A DNA stretch of 19,115 nt from CAYNUJ01 sp964621225 (lineage in GTDB: Bacteria > Bacteroidota > Ignavibacteria > Ignavibacteriales > Melioribacteraceae): positions 1-19,115 of the forward strand of contig CAZULK010000043.1 in assembly GCA_964621225.1 (NCBI GenBank), written 5' to 3'. The notes below the pieces were generated by a model. That model was not told where the DNA came from. It saw nothing but the letters and a program-made list of their open reading frames with translations, and ran no database searches. Shown one piece after another: positions 7,000 through 15,760 of this stretch (the stretch's first letter is position 1; every line of letters starts with the position of its first letter). The position numbers and the translations under genes were made by a program.

Positions 7000-9890
7000 T
7001 GAAACGTATTACAAACATACTGTTTCTGCTGCTCATATTTTGCGGCTCGGTCAATTATGCTCAGCTTCGACTAGAAGGCATTAAACGGGAAGCCCTGAAG
7101 CATATGCAAAACGGAAGATTCGGTGATGCAATTGACCAGTTGAATAAATTTATTGCTGCAGATCCAAGAAATCCCGAAGGATACTATTTACGCGGACTTT
7201 GCCGTGAGAAGAGGGAAGAATATGCTTACGGCAGGGAAGATTACAGGAAAGCCATTAAACTGGATAATAATTATACCGAAGCCCGTCAAGCATTGGAAAG
7301 ACTTAAAAAAGTTTGGTACGAAATTCTTTATGATAAAATTGAAGGGCATAAAAGGGATATTGCGGTAAATCCTCAAAATCCTTACTATTATTTGGAAATT
7401 GGAAAGGCATACCGGTGGTTGGAAGAGTGGGAAAAAGCCGAAGAATGGTACGATAAATATTTGGCTATGGATAAAGATGCGTCGCCTGACGAAATAATTC
7501 GTTATACTATTATTTTGACCGAAACAAGACATATTTATAAAGGTTGGCTCAAATTAAAAGAATACACGGAAAGGTATCCCGATGATTGGAGACTATGGAG
7601 CCGTTTTGGGTGGTTTTCCAATTGGTTAGGAAAATACAAAATAGCAGAAGATGCTTTCTTAAAAGCGCTTGCTTTTAAACCATTCTTCAAAGAAGCTCAG
7701 GACGGGTTGGATGTAGCCCGTAGGGAGGCTTATGTTACTATATATTCCGAAGACTACAACGGTAATGACAATTATCGAAGAAAAGAATATCCAATCGATA
7801 AATACTACAGAATTGTTAAAAATAATCCCGATGATTCCGAGAGTAGGTTTAAACTTGTTGAGCTTTTGATTGAACATGAAAGATACGAGGAAGCTTATCA
7901 ACAGTTGCAGATTTTGCAGGAAGATCATTCGGATGATGAGAGATTTGTGAACTACTGGGATATTGTTACTACATACAGAAAAAAAGTTTTCGAAGAAAAA
8001 GTTACCGAATCGTTAGCTAAATTGAGTGAAGATAAGTATAATAAACAAGCTACTCTCGATTTAGCCGGTTATTACGCATCCCTGGCTGCTTACGACGATG
8101 CAGAAAAATTACTGTTGGAGTACTTAAATAAATTTCCGGAAGATAATGATGCAAGATATAAGTTAGCTAAAATTTATTCCGAAGACGGTAAGTTCCAGGA
8201 AGGTTTGTTGCAAACTGATACTTTATTAGCAAGTGATCCATCGAACAATAAATATAAATTGTTAACCGCCCAACTGAATATTTGGACAAGCGGGGATTTG
8301 GATAAAGCCGAGTCACTTTTGTTGGATGTTATTGAGGAAGAACCGGAGAACTTGTATGCTCTTATATCTGCAGGTACACTTTATTTTCAAAAGGATGATT
8401 TTGAGACTGCAGAAGAATATTTACTTAAGGCCGAAGAGATACAAACCGATAATCCCGAACTCTATGAACTGCGGGCAATGATTGAGTCGGAAAAAATAAG
8501 AATAGCAGAACAAAAATTATTGGATAAATTAGACGAAGGCAGAAAAATTGCTTCCAATGGTGATTGTGAAGCCGCACTTCCTTATTATGAGGAATATCTT
8601 GAAAAATATCCTGATAATTATAAATTACAAGCGGAATATGCCGATATCTTGGTTTGTGCGGATAGATTTGATGAAGCCTTGGATATTTACGATAGATTAT
8701 TGGATGAGCAATATGATGTTGAGCTTGATAAGAGGAGAGCAAAAATTTATTATTGGTCAGGCGACTCATTGAGTGCACTCGAATCATTTGAACGCTTGGT
8801 ACGGGAAGATCCCGAAGATTTGGAAATGCAACTTTATCTTGGTGATTCTTATGCCAGGATGCATGAATATGCCAAAGCCAGAGATATTTATCTGGCACTG
8901 AGTGATAGAGCACCTGAATCGTATATTATAAATCAACGGTTAGAATGGTTGCCCCCGGAATATCAAGAAACCACAACTTTGGGTAGAATGTTTTCCGGAA
9001 TTACGAATTACCTATTTTCTTATATGACGTTTAATCCGTTCTCAAATTATTTTAATGATAATCTAGGATTCGAGTATTATTATTACGGGGCACAAATGGG
9101 AATTGGTTTCACAAAATATATTAGTTTGGGTGGAGCCCTCTTCCAAGGTCGGGTTAATAACACATCAAATTCTTTTCAAGGATTTGGATTTTCAACAATT
9201 AAAGGGCTCATTTTTATTCATCCCTTCGATGAACTTACAATTTCGTTCGGTTATGGTAAAATTAATTCTCCGGGAATCATAAATAAATTTATTTATGAAG
9301 GGAATATTTCAACACAACCTTTAAAAAATTTGAATCTCAGCCTAAGATATGAACACAGTGACGGAGTATTTCATCTTTATTCGAATGAATTGATAAACAG
9401 AAGAATTCCCTCGAACATTTTAAGATTCGACGGTCAATATAGAATGAAAACAGGTTTGTTCATTAAATCTTACTATTCATTGATCTGGACAAATAAGAAT
9501 AAATATGAAGCCGACAACATTGGAAATATTTTTGAAGGCAGGGTCGGTAAATATTTTACACCCGATTTAGCATTCGGATATGAATATCATTTCGAGGATT
9601 TCAAAAACAATAGTCCTTTTTATTATACTCCACAAACCTATTATTCCCACTCAATTTGGGGATTGTGGCAAGTGTTCAGAAATCAACTTTGGGATTTCAA
9701 ATTGGAAGGGAAATTGGGTTATGTCCCTCAATCTGATTTTATTATCCGGGAAGCTAAAGCCGAAGCATCATATTATATACTCAATAGCCTGAGACTTGGA
9801 GCTACGGCTTATTTAAGTTCGTCGGTTCAATATTTCACGGCATACTCTTCAGGTGCCTTTTATGTTAACTTATTTTGGAATGTTTATTGA
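6999..9890 (+). CDS. TPR-repeat outer-membrane beta-barrel polysaccharide exporter (BcsC/PgaA-like)
   Basis: Probable outer-membrane exit pore with a periplasmic scaffold. The 963-residue product has a signal peptide (1-21, ...VNYA-QL), at least a dozen consecutive tetratricopeptide repeats (about 24-650; for example GYYLRGLCREKREEYAYGRE and ALISAGTLYFQKDDFETAEE), then about 300 residues rich in alternating aromatic/hydrophobic strands with turn residues (about 660-963) ending SGAFYVNLFWNVY. The barrel resembles the YaiO-type outer-membrane family. This TPR-then-barrel order is that of BcsC, PgaA, PelB and AlgK/AlgE pairs, where the TPR part binds synthase and modification enzymes and guides the polymer. 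The ATG overlaps the stop of the preceding gene by one base, indicating translational coupling. A synthase gene follows. The polymer cannot be read from the barrel. A non-export YaiO-like role is the alternative. Confidence 0.8.
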   Translation: MKRITNILFLLLIFCGSVNYAQLRLEGIKREALKHMQNGRFGDAIDQLNKFIAADPRNPEGYYLRGLCREKREEYAYGREDYRKAIKLDNNYTEARQALERLKKVWYEILYDKIEGHKRDIAVNPQNPYYYLEIGKAYRWLEEWEKAEEWYDKYLAMDKDASPDEIIRYTIILTETRHIYKGWLKLKEYTERYPDDWRLWSRFGWFSNWLGKYKIAEDAFLKALAFKPFFKEAQDGLDVARREAYVTIYSEDYNGNDNYRRKEYPIDKYYRIVKNNPDDSESRFKLVELLIEHERYEEAYQQLQILQEDHSDDERFVNYWDIVTTYRKKVFEEKVTESLAKLSEDKYNKQATLDLAGYYASLAAYDDAEKLLLEYLNKFPEDNDARYKLAKIYSEDGKFQEGLLQTDTLLASDPSNNKYKLLTAQLNIWTSGDLDKAESLLLDVIEEEPENLYALISAGTLYFQKDDFETAEEYLLKAEEIQTDNPELYELRAMIESEKIRIAEQKLLDKLDEGRKIASNGDCEAALPYYEEYLEKYPDNYKLQAEYADILVCADRFDEALDIYDRLLDEQYDVELDKRRAKIYYWSGDSLSALESFERLVREDPEDLEMQLYLGDSYARMHEYAKARDIYLALSDRAPESYIINQRLEWLPPEYQETTTLGRMFSGITNYLFSYMTFNPFSNYFNDNLGFEYYYYGAQMGIGFTKYISLGGALFQGRVNNTSNSFQGFGFSTIKGLIFIHPFDELTISFGYGKINSPGIINKFIYEGNISTQPLKNLNLSLRYEHSDGVFHLYSNELINRRIPSNILRFDGQYRMKTGLFIKSYYSLIWTNKNKYEADNIGNIFEGRVGKYFTPDLAFGYEYHFEDFKNNSPFYYTPQTYYSHSIWGLWQVFRNQLWDFKLEGKLGYVPQSDFIIREAKAEASYYILNSLRLGATAYLSSSVQYFTAYSSGAFYVNLFWNVY

Positions 9891-9893
9891 TGC

Positions 9894-9922
9894 TCTTTAA
9901 ATAAATGCTTTAAAGATTTTTT
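9894..9922 (+). terminator. Weak AT-rich hairpin with T-run (possible attenuator)
   Basis: TCTTTAAA (9894-9901) pairs with TTTAAAGA (9909-9916) around a 7-base loop and is followed by six T (9917-9922), directly after the stop of the TPR/barrel gene. The stem has only one G-C pair, so termination would be inefficient. It may reduce, rather than stop, read-through into the synthase gene. Confidence 0.35.
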
Positions 9923-9935
9923 ATAACTCTTTTTA

Positions 9936-9964
9936 TTGCAATGATTTAAATAAAATGTTATATT
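9936..9964 (+). promoter_or_regulatory. Putative internal promoter before the glycosyltransferase gene
   Basis: TTGCAA (9936-9941) and TATATT (9959-9964) are exactly 17 bases apart, matching 4/6 and 5/6 of the sigma-70 consensus. The predicted start near 9971 lies about 20 bases before the ATG at 9993. Together with the hairpin just upstream it suggests that the last five genes can be transcribed independently of the first two. Confidence 0.45.
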
Positions 9965-9992
9965 AAGGTGGAAAGAATAAAGTTATAGTTAT

Positions 9993-11423
9993 ATGGTTCA
10001 AAAACAGCAGAAAATAGAGAGAAACCAAATTCTTTTGGACAATAGAGAGATTGATCCTCCCAAAAGAAATGAAAAACGGGAGAAGATCAGGGCGATGATT
10101 CTCTCCGGATCAATATCTATTGTAATGTTGATAATTATAATGATTACTCTGCCTCAAACCGTTCTTTCCTTCAATGGATTGTTCGTTTATGCTTCTATTG
10201 TTGCTTTAGTAATATTTCTTTTCATACTACTTTTCAGATATTTTTCCATTATTGTTCTTGCATACTTGAACACTACTAAATACACGGTGGAAGAATACGA
10301 CAATTACTTCCCGTTTGTTTCTATAATAGTTCCGGTTTATAACGAAGATAAGGTTGTAAAGCAATCTATTGAATCACTTTTGCAGTTGGATTACCCGAAT
10401 TATGAAATTATTGTGGTAAACGACGGATCAACCGATAATACTGCCGAAGTTGCCGGCGAGATGGTCGGGTATCAAAAAGGTTTATCCTCCATGGTAAAAG
10501 TAACATTGATAAATAAACCGAACGGAGGAAAAAGTAAAGCTCTGAATGCGGGAATTCAATTTTCCGATGCGGAATTTACTGTAAGTGTGGATGGTGACTC
10601 AAAACTTTCCAGGGATGCTTTGAAAATGGGAATCCGCCACTTTATCGATCCTTCCATTGGTGCTGTGGCCGGAAATGTAAAAGTTTTAAACCGTGGTAAA
10701 ATGGTAACGGATCTTCAAGCCCTGGAATACATTGAAGGTTTGAATCTTGCAAGATTTGCCCAAGGAATGGTAAAAATGGTAAATATTATTCCGGGCCCAA
10801 TAGGAATTTTCAGAAAGAAAGCTTTGCGCAGCGCCGGTTTCTATTCGAGTGATACATTTGCCGAAGATGCCGATTTAACACTTAAAATATTAGCCGCCGG
10901 TTGGAAAGTGAAATATGAACCGAGAGCAATTTCGTATACAGAGGCTCCCGAAAAGTTCATGCAACTTCTTAAACAGAGATACAGATGGACAAGAGGAATT
11001 CTTCAAGCTATTCGTAAGCATAAAAAACATATTTATAATCCTACATTGAATTTCAATAATACACTTATTCTTTGGTCAATGTTCTACGAATCTTTGGTTT
11101 GGCCGGCAATGAATATTTTTGCGAATTTGTTTTTCATTGTGGTCGGTGTGTTTTTCCATATGTCTGCTCTTGTAGTCTTCTGGTGGATAGGCATTATGGC
11201 GCTCGATATGATGGCGGCGATTTATTGCTTGGCTGTGGAAAAGGAAGAATTCAGATTAGTGTTTTACGCATTTATTTATCGCCTCATTTTCATTTTGATG
11301 ATTGACATAACCAAAGCAATGGCTACTGTGGAAGAATTTCTGGGTATTGAAATGAATTGGGGAAAATTGGAAAGAGTTGGATTAGACCAGGGAGGCGGAC
11401 AAGCCGCTCAACCTGCATCATAA
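9993..11423 (+). CDS. Processive family-2 glycosyltransferase (inner-membrane polysaccharide synthase)
   Basis: Predicted polymer synthase using a nucleotide sugar and extruding the chain across the inner membrane. Two N-terminal membrane segments (about 35-55 and 63-92) precede the GT2 domain (about 105-340): VSIIVPVYNE (109-118), Asp144 in VVNDGST, the DGD motif (200-202), the EDAD acid segment with catalytic Asp292, and the processivity motif QRYRW (328-332). Three to four further membrane segments lie at about 355-445. The 476-residue length and the EMNWGKLER end resemble PgaC/IcaA, NodC and hyaluronan synthases more than BcsA; no PilZ domain is present, so direct c-di-GMP binding as in BcsA is not expected. 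The sugar is unknown. The ATG is the first start after an in-frame stop (9978); no good ribosome binding site is seen, and AAGGTGG (9965-9971) is too far away. Confidence 0.9.
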   Translation: MVQKQQKIERNQILLDNREIDPPKRNEKREKIRAMILSGSISIVMLIIIMITLPQTVLSFNGLFVYASIVALVIFLFILLFRYFSIIVLAYLNTTKYTVEEYDNYFPFVSIIVPVYNEDKVVKQSIESLLQLDYPNYEIIVVNDGSTDNTAEVAGEMVGYQKGLSSMVKVTLINKPNGGKSKALNAGIQFSDAEFTVSVDGDSKLSRDALKMGIRHFIDPSIGAVAGNVKVLNRGKMVTDLQALEYIEGLNLARFAQGMVKMVNIIPGPIGIFRKKALRSAGFYSSDTFAEDADLTLKILAAGWKVKYEPRAISYTEAPEKFMQLLKQRYRWTRGILQAIRKHKKHIYNPTLNFNNTLILWSMFYESLVWPAMNIFANLFFIVVGVFFHMSALVVFWWIGIMALDMMAAIYCLAVEKEEFRLVFYAFIYRLIFILMIDITKAMATVEEFLGIEMNWGKLERVGLDQGGGQAAQPAS

Positions 11424-11447
11424 ATTTATTTAATAGTGAGGTAAGTA

Positions 11448-11954
11448 ATGGAACTTATACCCATACTATCATTCATAATATTGGTTGCAACCGTATCGAC
11501 ATTTATTTTGGCGGTTGGAGCTTATATTCTCTATAAAGTTAGGGAACGGAAAGGTCGTGTTGGTAAAGCTGTTGAACCAGCCGCTTTGCCTGCTGAATTG
11601 GTTGCTCCTGCACCACTCACACAAGAGCAAGCTGCAACCACTCAAACCGGAGTACGCAGAACACTATTCGAAGAACAACCTTCTACAAGATACACAGGTT
11701 ACGAAGAACGTCAGCCTATGTTCTACGGTACTCAGGAATCGAGGGAATTCAGACCGACATTTGCTCCTACTCCACCCCCGAGTCCGGGATTTGCCGAAAC
11801 CAGCAGATATGTTAGAACTGATGCCCGTCAGCAACAACCGACTATGGAATCGACAAGGGGCAAGTTTATGAGATATACAGCTGAAGGTTACGTTGCACCA
11901 AATACAGATAAAACGCAAGAAAAGAAGAAAGAGGAAACTCTTAGATGGCGTTAA
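11448..11954 (+). CDS. Small single-pass membrane protein with Pro/Gln-rich tail, unknown function
   Basis: I do not recognise a family. The 168-residue product has one membrane segment (about 5-29) at the N-terminus, a basic stretch KVRERKGRVGK (30-40) that predicts a cytoplasmic tail, then a low-complexity region rich in Pro, Ala, Thr and Gln (41-135) and a charged end (EKKKEETLRWR). Several Arg/Tyr-containing short segments (RYTGYEERQ, SRYVRTDARQQ, MRYTAEGY) recur loosely. It has a good ribosome binding site (GAGG at 11438-11441), lies 24 bases after the synthase and overlaps the next start by 10 bases, so it belongs to the locus. By position it could be an accessory subunit of the synthase, as PgaD is for PgaC, but no sequence similarity supports this. 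Confidence 0.75.
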   Translation: MELIPILSFIILVATVSTFILAVGAYILYKVRERKGRVGKAVEPAALPAELVAPAPLTQEQAATTQTGVRRTLFEEQPSTRYTGYEERQPMFYGTQESREFRPTFAPTPPPSPGFAETSRYVRTDARQQQPTMESTRGKFMRYTAEGYVAPNTDKTQEKKKEETLRWR

Positions 11955-13843
11955 AAGAAGAAGAAAATTTTGGATTAAGGGTTAATTACTTAATCATCTT
12001 CTTAACCGGGTTAGTACTTCTGACCGTCGGTGTTCTCATTTTTTTGATCATCATACAAAATGTTTACGGTGATTATGAAATAAATGAGATATTACCGACA
12101 AAGGAAAATCTGGCTCAAATTGAACGCGTTGATAAAGTAGCTTTACTCTACTCTCAGTACACCGAGAATAAATTGGAGGAGGGGAGTACTTGGCTTAGCG
12201 ATATAATTGATACTTGGGAAGTTTATTTAAAGAATGATAAAGTTAAATATGATATAATCAGTGATCAAACAATTGAACTTGGGAGGCACTACGAATATAA
12301 ACTAATCATTCTGCCCATGGCTCAGTCAATGTCCGACAAGGAATTGATTGAACTGAAAAAATATCTGGAAAAAGGAGGATCAATTTTCTGTACCGGAGGA
12401 CCGGGAACATTTTCCGACGAAGGAAAATGGAGAGGCTGGGATTTCTTTACCGAAGCTTTCGGGATGAAATTCAATAGGGAAATTAAACCTGAAGAAACTT
12501 ATAAGATTCATACTCTAAGGGGAAATCTAAAAATTACAGCCGGAATTCCAACCGGATATGCACTTAAAATAGCAACTTGGGATAGACCCATTTATGCAGA
12601 AATACTTGAGCCGAGAACTACTCAAGTAAGTTTTTGGTACGATTTCCGCCGCGAAGCCGGACTTGTGAGAGAAGAGATAAGCAAAAGTGCCGGAATTGCA
12701 TTTGGAACTTATGGTAAAGGAAGATTCATCTGGTTTGGCTTCGGTCTAAATTCTGTAATAGGTAAACAGGAAGATTATATTTATTTCGAAAAACTGTTCA
12801 ATAATTGTATCAATTGGCTCACTTATGGTCCCATTGCTTTTGTGAGGGATTGGCCTGCGCCTTATAAAGCTGCTGCAATAATAATTCCACAGGTTACCGA
12901 AGATCCACAGAATGCCCTGAATTTTGGAAGAATGATAAATAAAAAGAATTATCCTGCTACCTTCTTTGTAGACGCCCGGAAAGCAATAAGTAATCCCGGA
13001 TTGATGAAAAAACTTGGCAAGTATGGTAATATGGGCGCTGTGGTTGATATTGGATTTTTGGAATCGGCAGATGATACTGTAAATAAATTGGACGATAAAT
13101 TAGTCCAGCTTTCTTCCATTCAATTTGCAAAAGATACTATGGAAGCTTTGTCCGGCGCCAAGGTAAACAGTTTGATGCCTTTGTATGGCTTCTACGACGA
13201 AAATACTCTGCAGGCTATGTCCAAGTTGGATATGGAATTTTTAGTTACAGATTCGCTTACGGATAGAAGTGTTCCGAAAGTAATAATCAGGAATGAAAAA
13301 CCTATTTTGTTAATTACAAAAACGGCCCGTGATGATTATGAAATTGTTCGCGACTATGGGCTTACCGAACCCGATTTTCAAGAATATACTTACGAAGAAG
13401 ATATTGATAGAGTTAGGTTTGAGGGTGGTCTTTATGTTTTGAAAGTACACACTGATTATCAACTCCAGCCCCAGTATGTAAAGGTATTGGATCATTTGAT
13501 GAACTACATCCGTAAAAAGGATTATTGGGTTTGTTCTTTGGAAGAACTGCAAAATTGGTGGTTACGCAAGGGCGGAGTGGAAATTCAGTATACCACCAGA
13601 AGCAAGAGAAGAATTGCGGTTGAGGTTACCAATCCAACTGATAAATTCGTGCGAAATTTCACTGTTCAAATAAATTTGAATAAAAAAGTTAAGAATATTA
13701 GAGTTTCATCGGATATAATTAATACTAAAATTCCCGAATACGAATTTGATTCTTCGACTAATACTATTTTCATGTATTTAAAAGAAATGGAACCTGACGA
13801 ATCCCGTTCGTTTTTAATAGATTTCGAAAATATTTCAAGTTAA
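11945..13843 (+). CDS. Membrane-anchored GATase-like/NodB-deacetylase-like protein, metal site lost
   Basis: 632 residues, one N-terminal membrane segment (about 14-38) placing the rest in the periplasm. Residues about 62-295 look like a class I glutamine-amidotransferase-like fold (KVALLYSQY, YKLIILPMAQSMSDKELIELKKYLEKGG as a family pattern, FGTYGKGRFIWFGFG) without an evident catalytic Cys-His pair. Residues about 305-540 follow the polysaccharide-deacetylase order: a strand AAAIIIPQVTEDP where TFDDG is expected, YPATFFVDAR (336-345), GNMGAVVDIGFL where the H-x3-H motif is expected, the RxPY-like LMPLYGFYDENT (410-421), and VLKVHTDYQ (498-506) followed by YWVCSLEELQNWW. The metal-binding Asp and His residues are absent, so deacetylation is unlikely. 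A beta-sandwich-like end (545-632) follows. PelA and PgaB also join deacetylase domains to other modules, which suggests a polymer-handling role. It starts inside the preceding gene (AGGA ribosome binding site). Confidence 0.7.
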   Translation: MALKEEENFGLRVNYLIIFLTGLVLLTVGVLIFLIIIQNVYGDYEINEILPTKENLAQIERVDKVALLYSQYTENKLEEGSTWLSDIIDTWEVYLKNDKVKYDIISDQTIELGRHYEYKLIILPMAQSMSDKELIELKKYLEKGGSIFCTGGPGTFSDEGKWRGWDFFTEAFGMKFNREIKPEETYKIHTLRGNLKITAGIPTGYALKIATWDRPIYAEILEPRTTQVSFWYDFRREAGLVREEISKSAGIAFGTYGKGRFIWFGFGLNSVIGKQEDYIYFEKLFNNCINWLTYGPIAFVRDWPAPYKAAAIIIPQVTEDPQNALNFGRMINKKNYPATFFVDARKAISNPGLMKKLGKYGNMGAVVDIGFLESADDTVNKLDDKLVQLSSIQFAKDTMEALSGAKVNSLMPLYGFYDENTLQAMSKLDMEFLVTDSLTDRSVPKVIIRNEKPILLITKTARDDYEIVRDYGLTEPDFQEYTYEEDIDRVRFEGGLYVLKVHTDYQLQPQYVKVLDHLMNYIRKKDYWVCSLEELQNWWLRKGGVEIQYTTRSKRRIAVEVTNPTDKFVRNFTVQINLNKKVKNIRVSSDIINTKIPEYEFDSSTNTIFMYLKEMEPDESRSFLIDFENISS

Positions 13844-13855
13844 GGAGGAATTATT

Positions 13856-15760
13856 ATGTTCCTCTTCATTTCTCGTCATAAATCTGCATATTTGCATTAC
13901 CGGAATTTATTCTCTAATAATCCAACGATTAAGAATATGAAAAAATTTAATTGGTATTTAATTATCATTCTTTCAGCGTTTGCTTTTTCGGCTTGTGTTC
14001 AAACAATAAGCACGAGCACAACCTCAGACCCAAAAATAATTGTTTATTCTCCTAAAAGCGGAGATACTGTTCAAGTTGCGAAAAACTCGAATAAAATAAT
14101 TTACGAAGCCTCAGCCGGCTTGGGATCTCAGGGCATAGATAGATTTGAAGTATTCATAAATAAGCAATCGAATGAAGTATTCGGACTTACCAGCAACGGT
14201 ACAAATCCAACATTGTACCTGAATGTTGATTCGAATATGGTAGGGCAAAAGATAAGTTATTACGTTGCCGTATACAACAAAGAAGGAAAGTTTGCTACCA
14301 GTTCGGTATTCGATTCAATTTTGATACTGGAAAACACGCAACCACCGCGGAAACCATATAACCTCTTTATACAAAGAGTATCGGATAACGAGGTGCTTCT
14401 TGTGTGGGACGATAGTTCAAATAATGAAGACAATTTTGAAGTATGGAGGAAAGACGGAGATAACGGAACCTACAGAGTTGTTCAAACTCTTCCGGCAAAT
14501 TCAACAAATTGGCTGGACAGAACTGTTTCACCATTCGTAACGTATTACTACAAGGTAAGAGCAGTCAATGCATTCGGCAATTCTGCGTTCAGCAATGAAG
14601 TAAATTCCGGCGGTGCATCGGGAAGTCCTCCTTCAAATCTGTTTGCTCAGGCATTGGGAGCGAGTCTGGTTCAATTAACCTGGCAGGATAACAGTACCGA
14701 AGAAAACGGATTTAAAGTACAAAGAAAGGTGCTTACATCCGATCCATGGACTACAATAAAAATTTTACCACCAAATTCCGTTGAATATATAGATCAAGGA
14801 TTAACACAGTATACAACATATCATTACAGAGTAGGAGCTTTTACAAGCAATTCAGAGGCATATTCTTCCGAGGTAACCGTAACAACATTTGGGGTAGATG
14901 TTCCGGGACCATCTAATTTGGTAGCCAATTTTGATAATACTATCGATGCTGTGAAAGTTACTTGGTCCGATAATACAATATTGGAAAGCGGAACCGTAGT
15001 AGAACGAAGAGCAGGAATATCGGGCAATTATGCTCAGATAGGAGTAACAGCAGCTGACCAGAATGTTTACCTCGATACAAATATTACTAGCAGTACGCTC
15101 TATTACTACCGTGCAAGGCATACTACTACGGAAGGATTTTTTACTCCCTATTCCAACGAAGATTCTGCTTATGTACCATTTGTTCCTTTGAGAGCTCCAA
15201 GTAATTTGGAAATATCGGAATTCGTACCTAATCAAATTTATGGGTTGTTCTGGACAAATAATGCTTCCACAGAAGATGGTATAGAATTATGGAGAAGAGA
15301 CGGTGATCTTTCAAGTTTTCATATTTACAAAATATTGCCTCCAAGAACCCATGCATATAATGATACGTTGCAAGACCCGAATTTAATATATTCTTATAAA
15401 GTAAGAGCTTTTCTGGGAAGTGAATATTCCAATTTTTCCAATATCGTTTCTACCGCCGGTGGATCCGGTGGAATATTCCGTCCAACAAATCTTGTTGCAA
15501 CGGCAGTTCCGAATCAACTAGCTGTCGATTTGACGTGGACGGATAACTCGGATAACGAATTGGGTTTCGAAATTGAAAGAAGAATTACCGGTTCTACAAC
15601 ATTTACCAGAATAGCTATAGTTGGGCCGAACGTTCAATTTTACCGGGATGAAACCGATGGCTTATTCCGCGGTACTTCTTACGATTACAGGGTCCGGGCT
15701 TATAATGGACAAGGATTTTCAGATTATTCCAATCTTTATCAAGTTACTATACCGTTTTAA
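13856..15760 (+). CDS. Lipoprotein with an Ig-like domain and five fibronectin type III domains
   Basis: Predicted lipoprotein, probably surface or outer-membrane attached, binding polymer or partner proteins. Counting from the ATG at 13856, a lipoprotein signal (28-46) ends in AFSAC with the lipidated Cys47. An Ig-like domain (about 58-158) is followed by five FN3 domains at about 163-249, 257-345, 350-440, 447-533 and 542-632. Each has a W-x-D/N-N-S-like first strand, an E-R or W-R strand and a Y-Y-x-R/Y-K-V-R-A strand. The ATG at 13856 has an ideal ribosome binding site (AAGGAGG, 13842-13848) but adds 27 residues before the natural signal-peptide start MKKFNWYLIIILS at 13937, which lacks a good site. 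Either start is possible. It lies 12 bases after the preceding gene and its TAA overlaps the next ATG. Confidence 0.85.
   Translation: MFLFISRHKSAYLHYRNLFSNNPTIKNMKKFNWYLIIILSAFAFSACVQTISTSTTSDPKIIVYSPKSGDTVQVAKNSNKIIYEASAGLGSQGIDRFEVFINKQSNEVFGLTSNGTNPTLYLNVDSNMVGQKISYYVAVYNKEGKFATSSVFDSILILENTQPPRKPYNLFIQRVSDNEVLLVWDDSSNNEDNFEVWRKDGDNGTYRVVQTLPANSTNWLDRTVSPFVTYYYKVRAVNAFGNSAFSNEVNSGGASGSPPSNLFAQALGASLVQLTWQDNSTEENGFKVQRKVLTSDPWTTIKILPPNSVEYIDQGLTQYTTYHYRVGAFTSNSEAYSSEVTVTTFGVDVPGPSNLVANFDNTIDAVKVTWSDNTILESGTVVERRAGISGNYAQIGVTAADQNVYLDTNITSSTLYYYRARHTTTEGFFTPYSNEDSAYVPFVPLRAPSNLEISEFVPNQIYGLFWTNNASTEDGIELWRRDGDLSSFHIYKILPPRTHAYNDTLQDPNLIYSYKVRAFLGSEYSNFSNIVSTAGGSGGIFRPTNLVATAVPNQLAVDLTWTDNSDNELGFEIERRITGSTTFTRIAIVGPNVQFYRDETDGLFRGTSYDYRVRAYNGQGFSDYSNLYQVTIPF

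Noticed and set aside
8425..8913. 162-codon open frame on the minus strand inside the TPR/barrel gene
   Set aside because: It lies wholly within a well-supported long coding region with clear repeats, has no ribosome binding site and its product has no recognisable features; it is a shadow of the opposite strand.
11485..11871. 128-codon plus-strand frame within the small membrane protein gene
   Set aside because: Same-region alternative frame. The chosen frame (11448-11954) has a good ribosome binding site, a clean membrane segment and operon-like overlap, which this one lacks.
14340..15760. DNA-level tandem repeat from the five FN3 domains
   Set aside because: The domains share only protein-level core residues; the DNA is too diverged to count as a nucleotide repeat.
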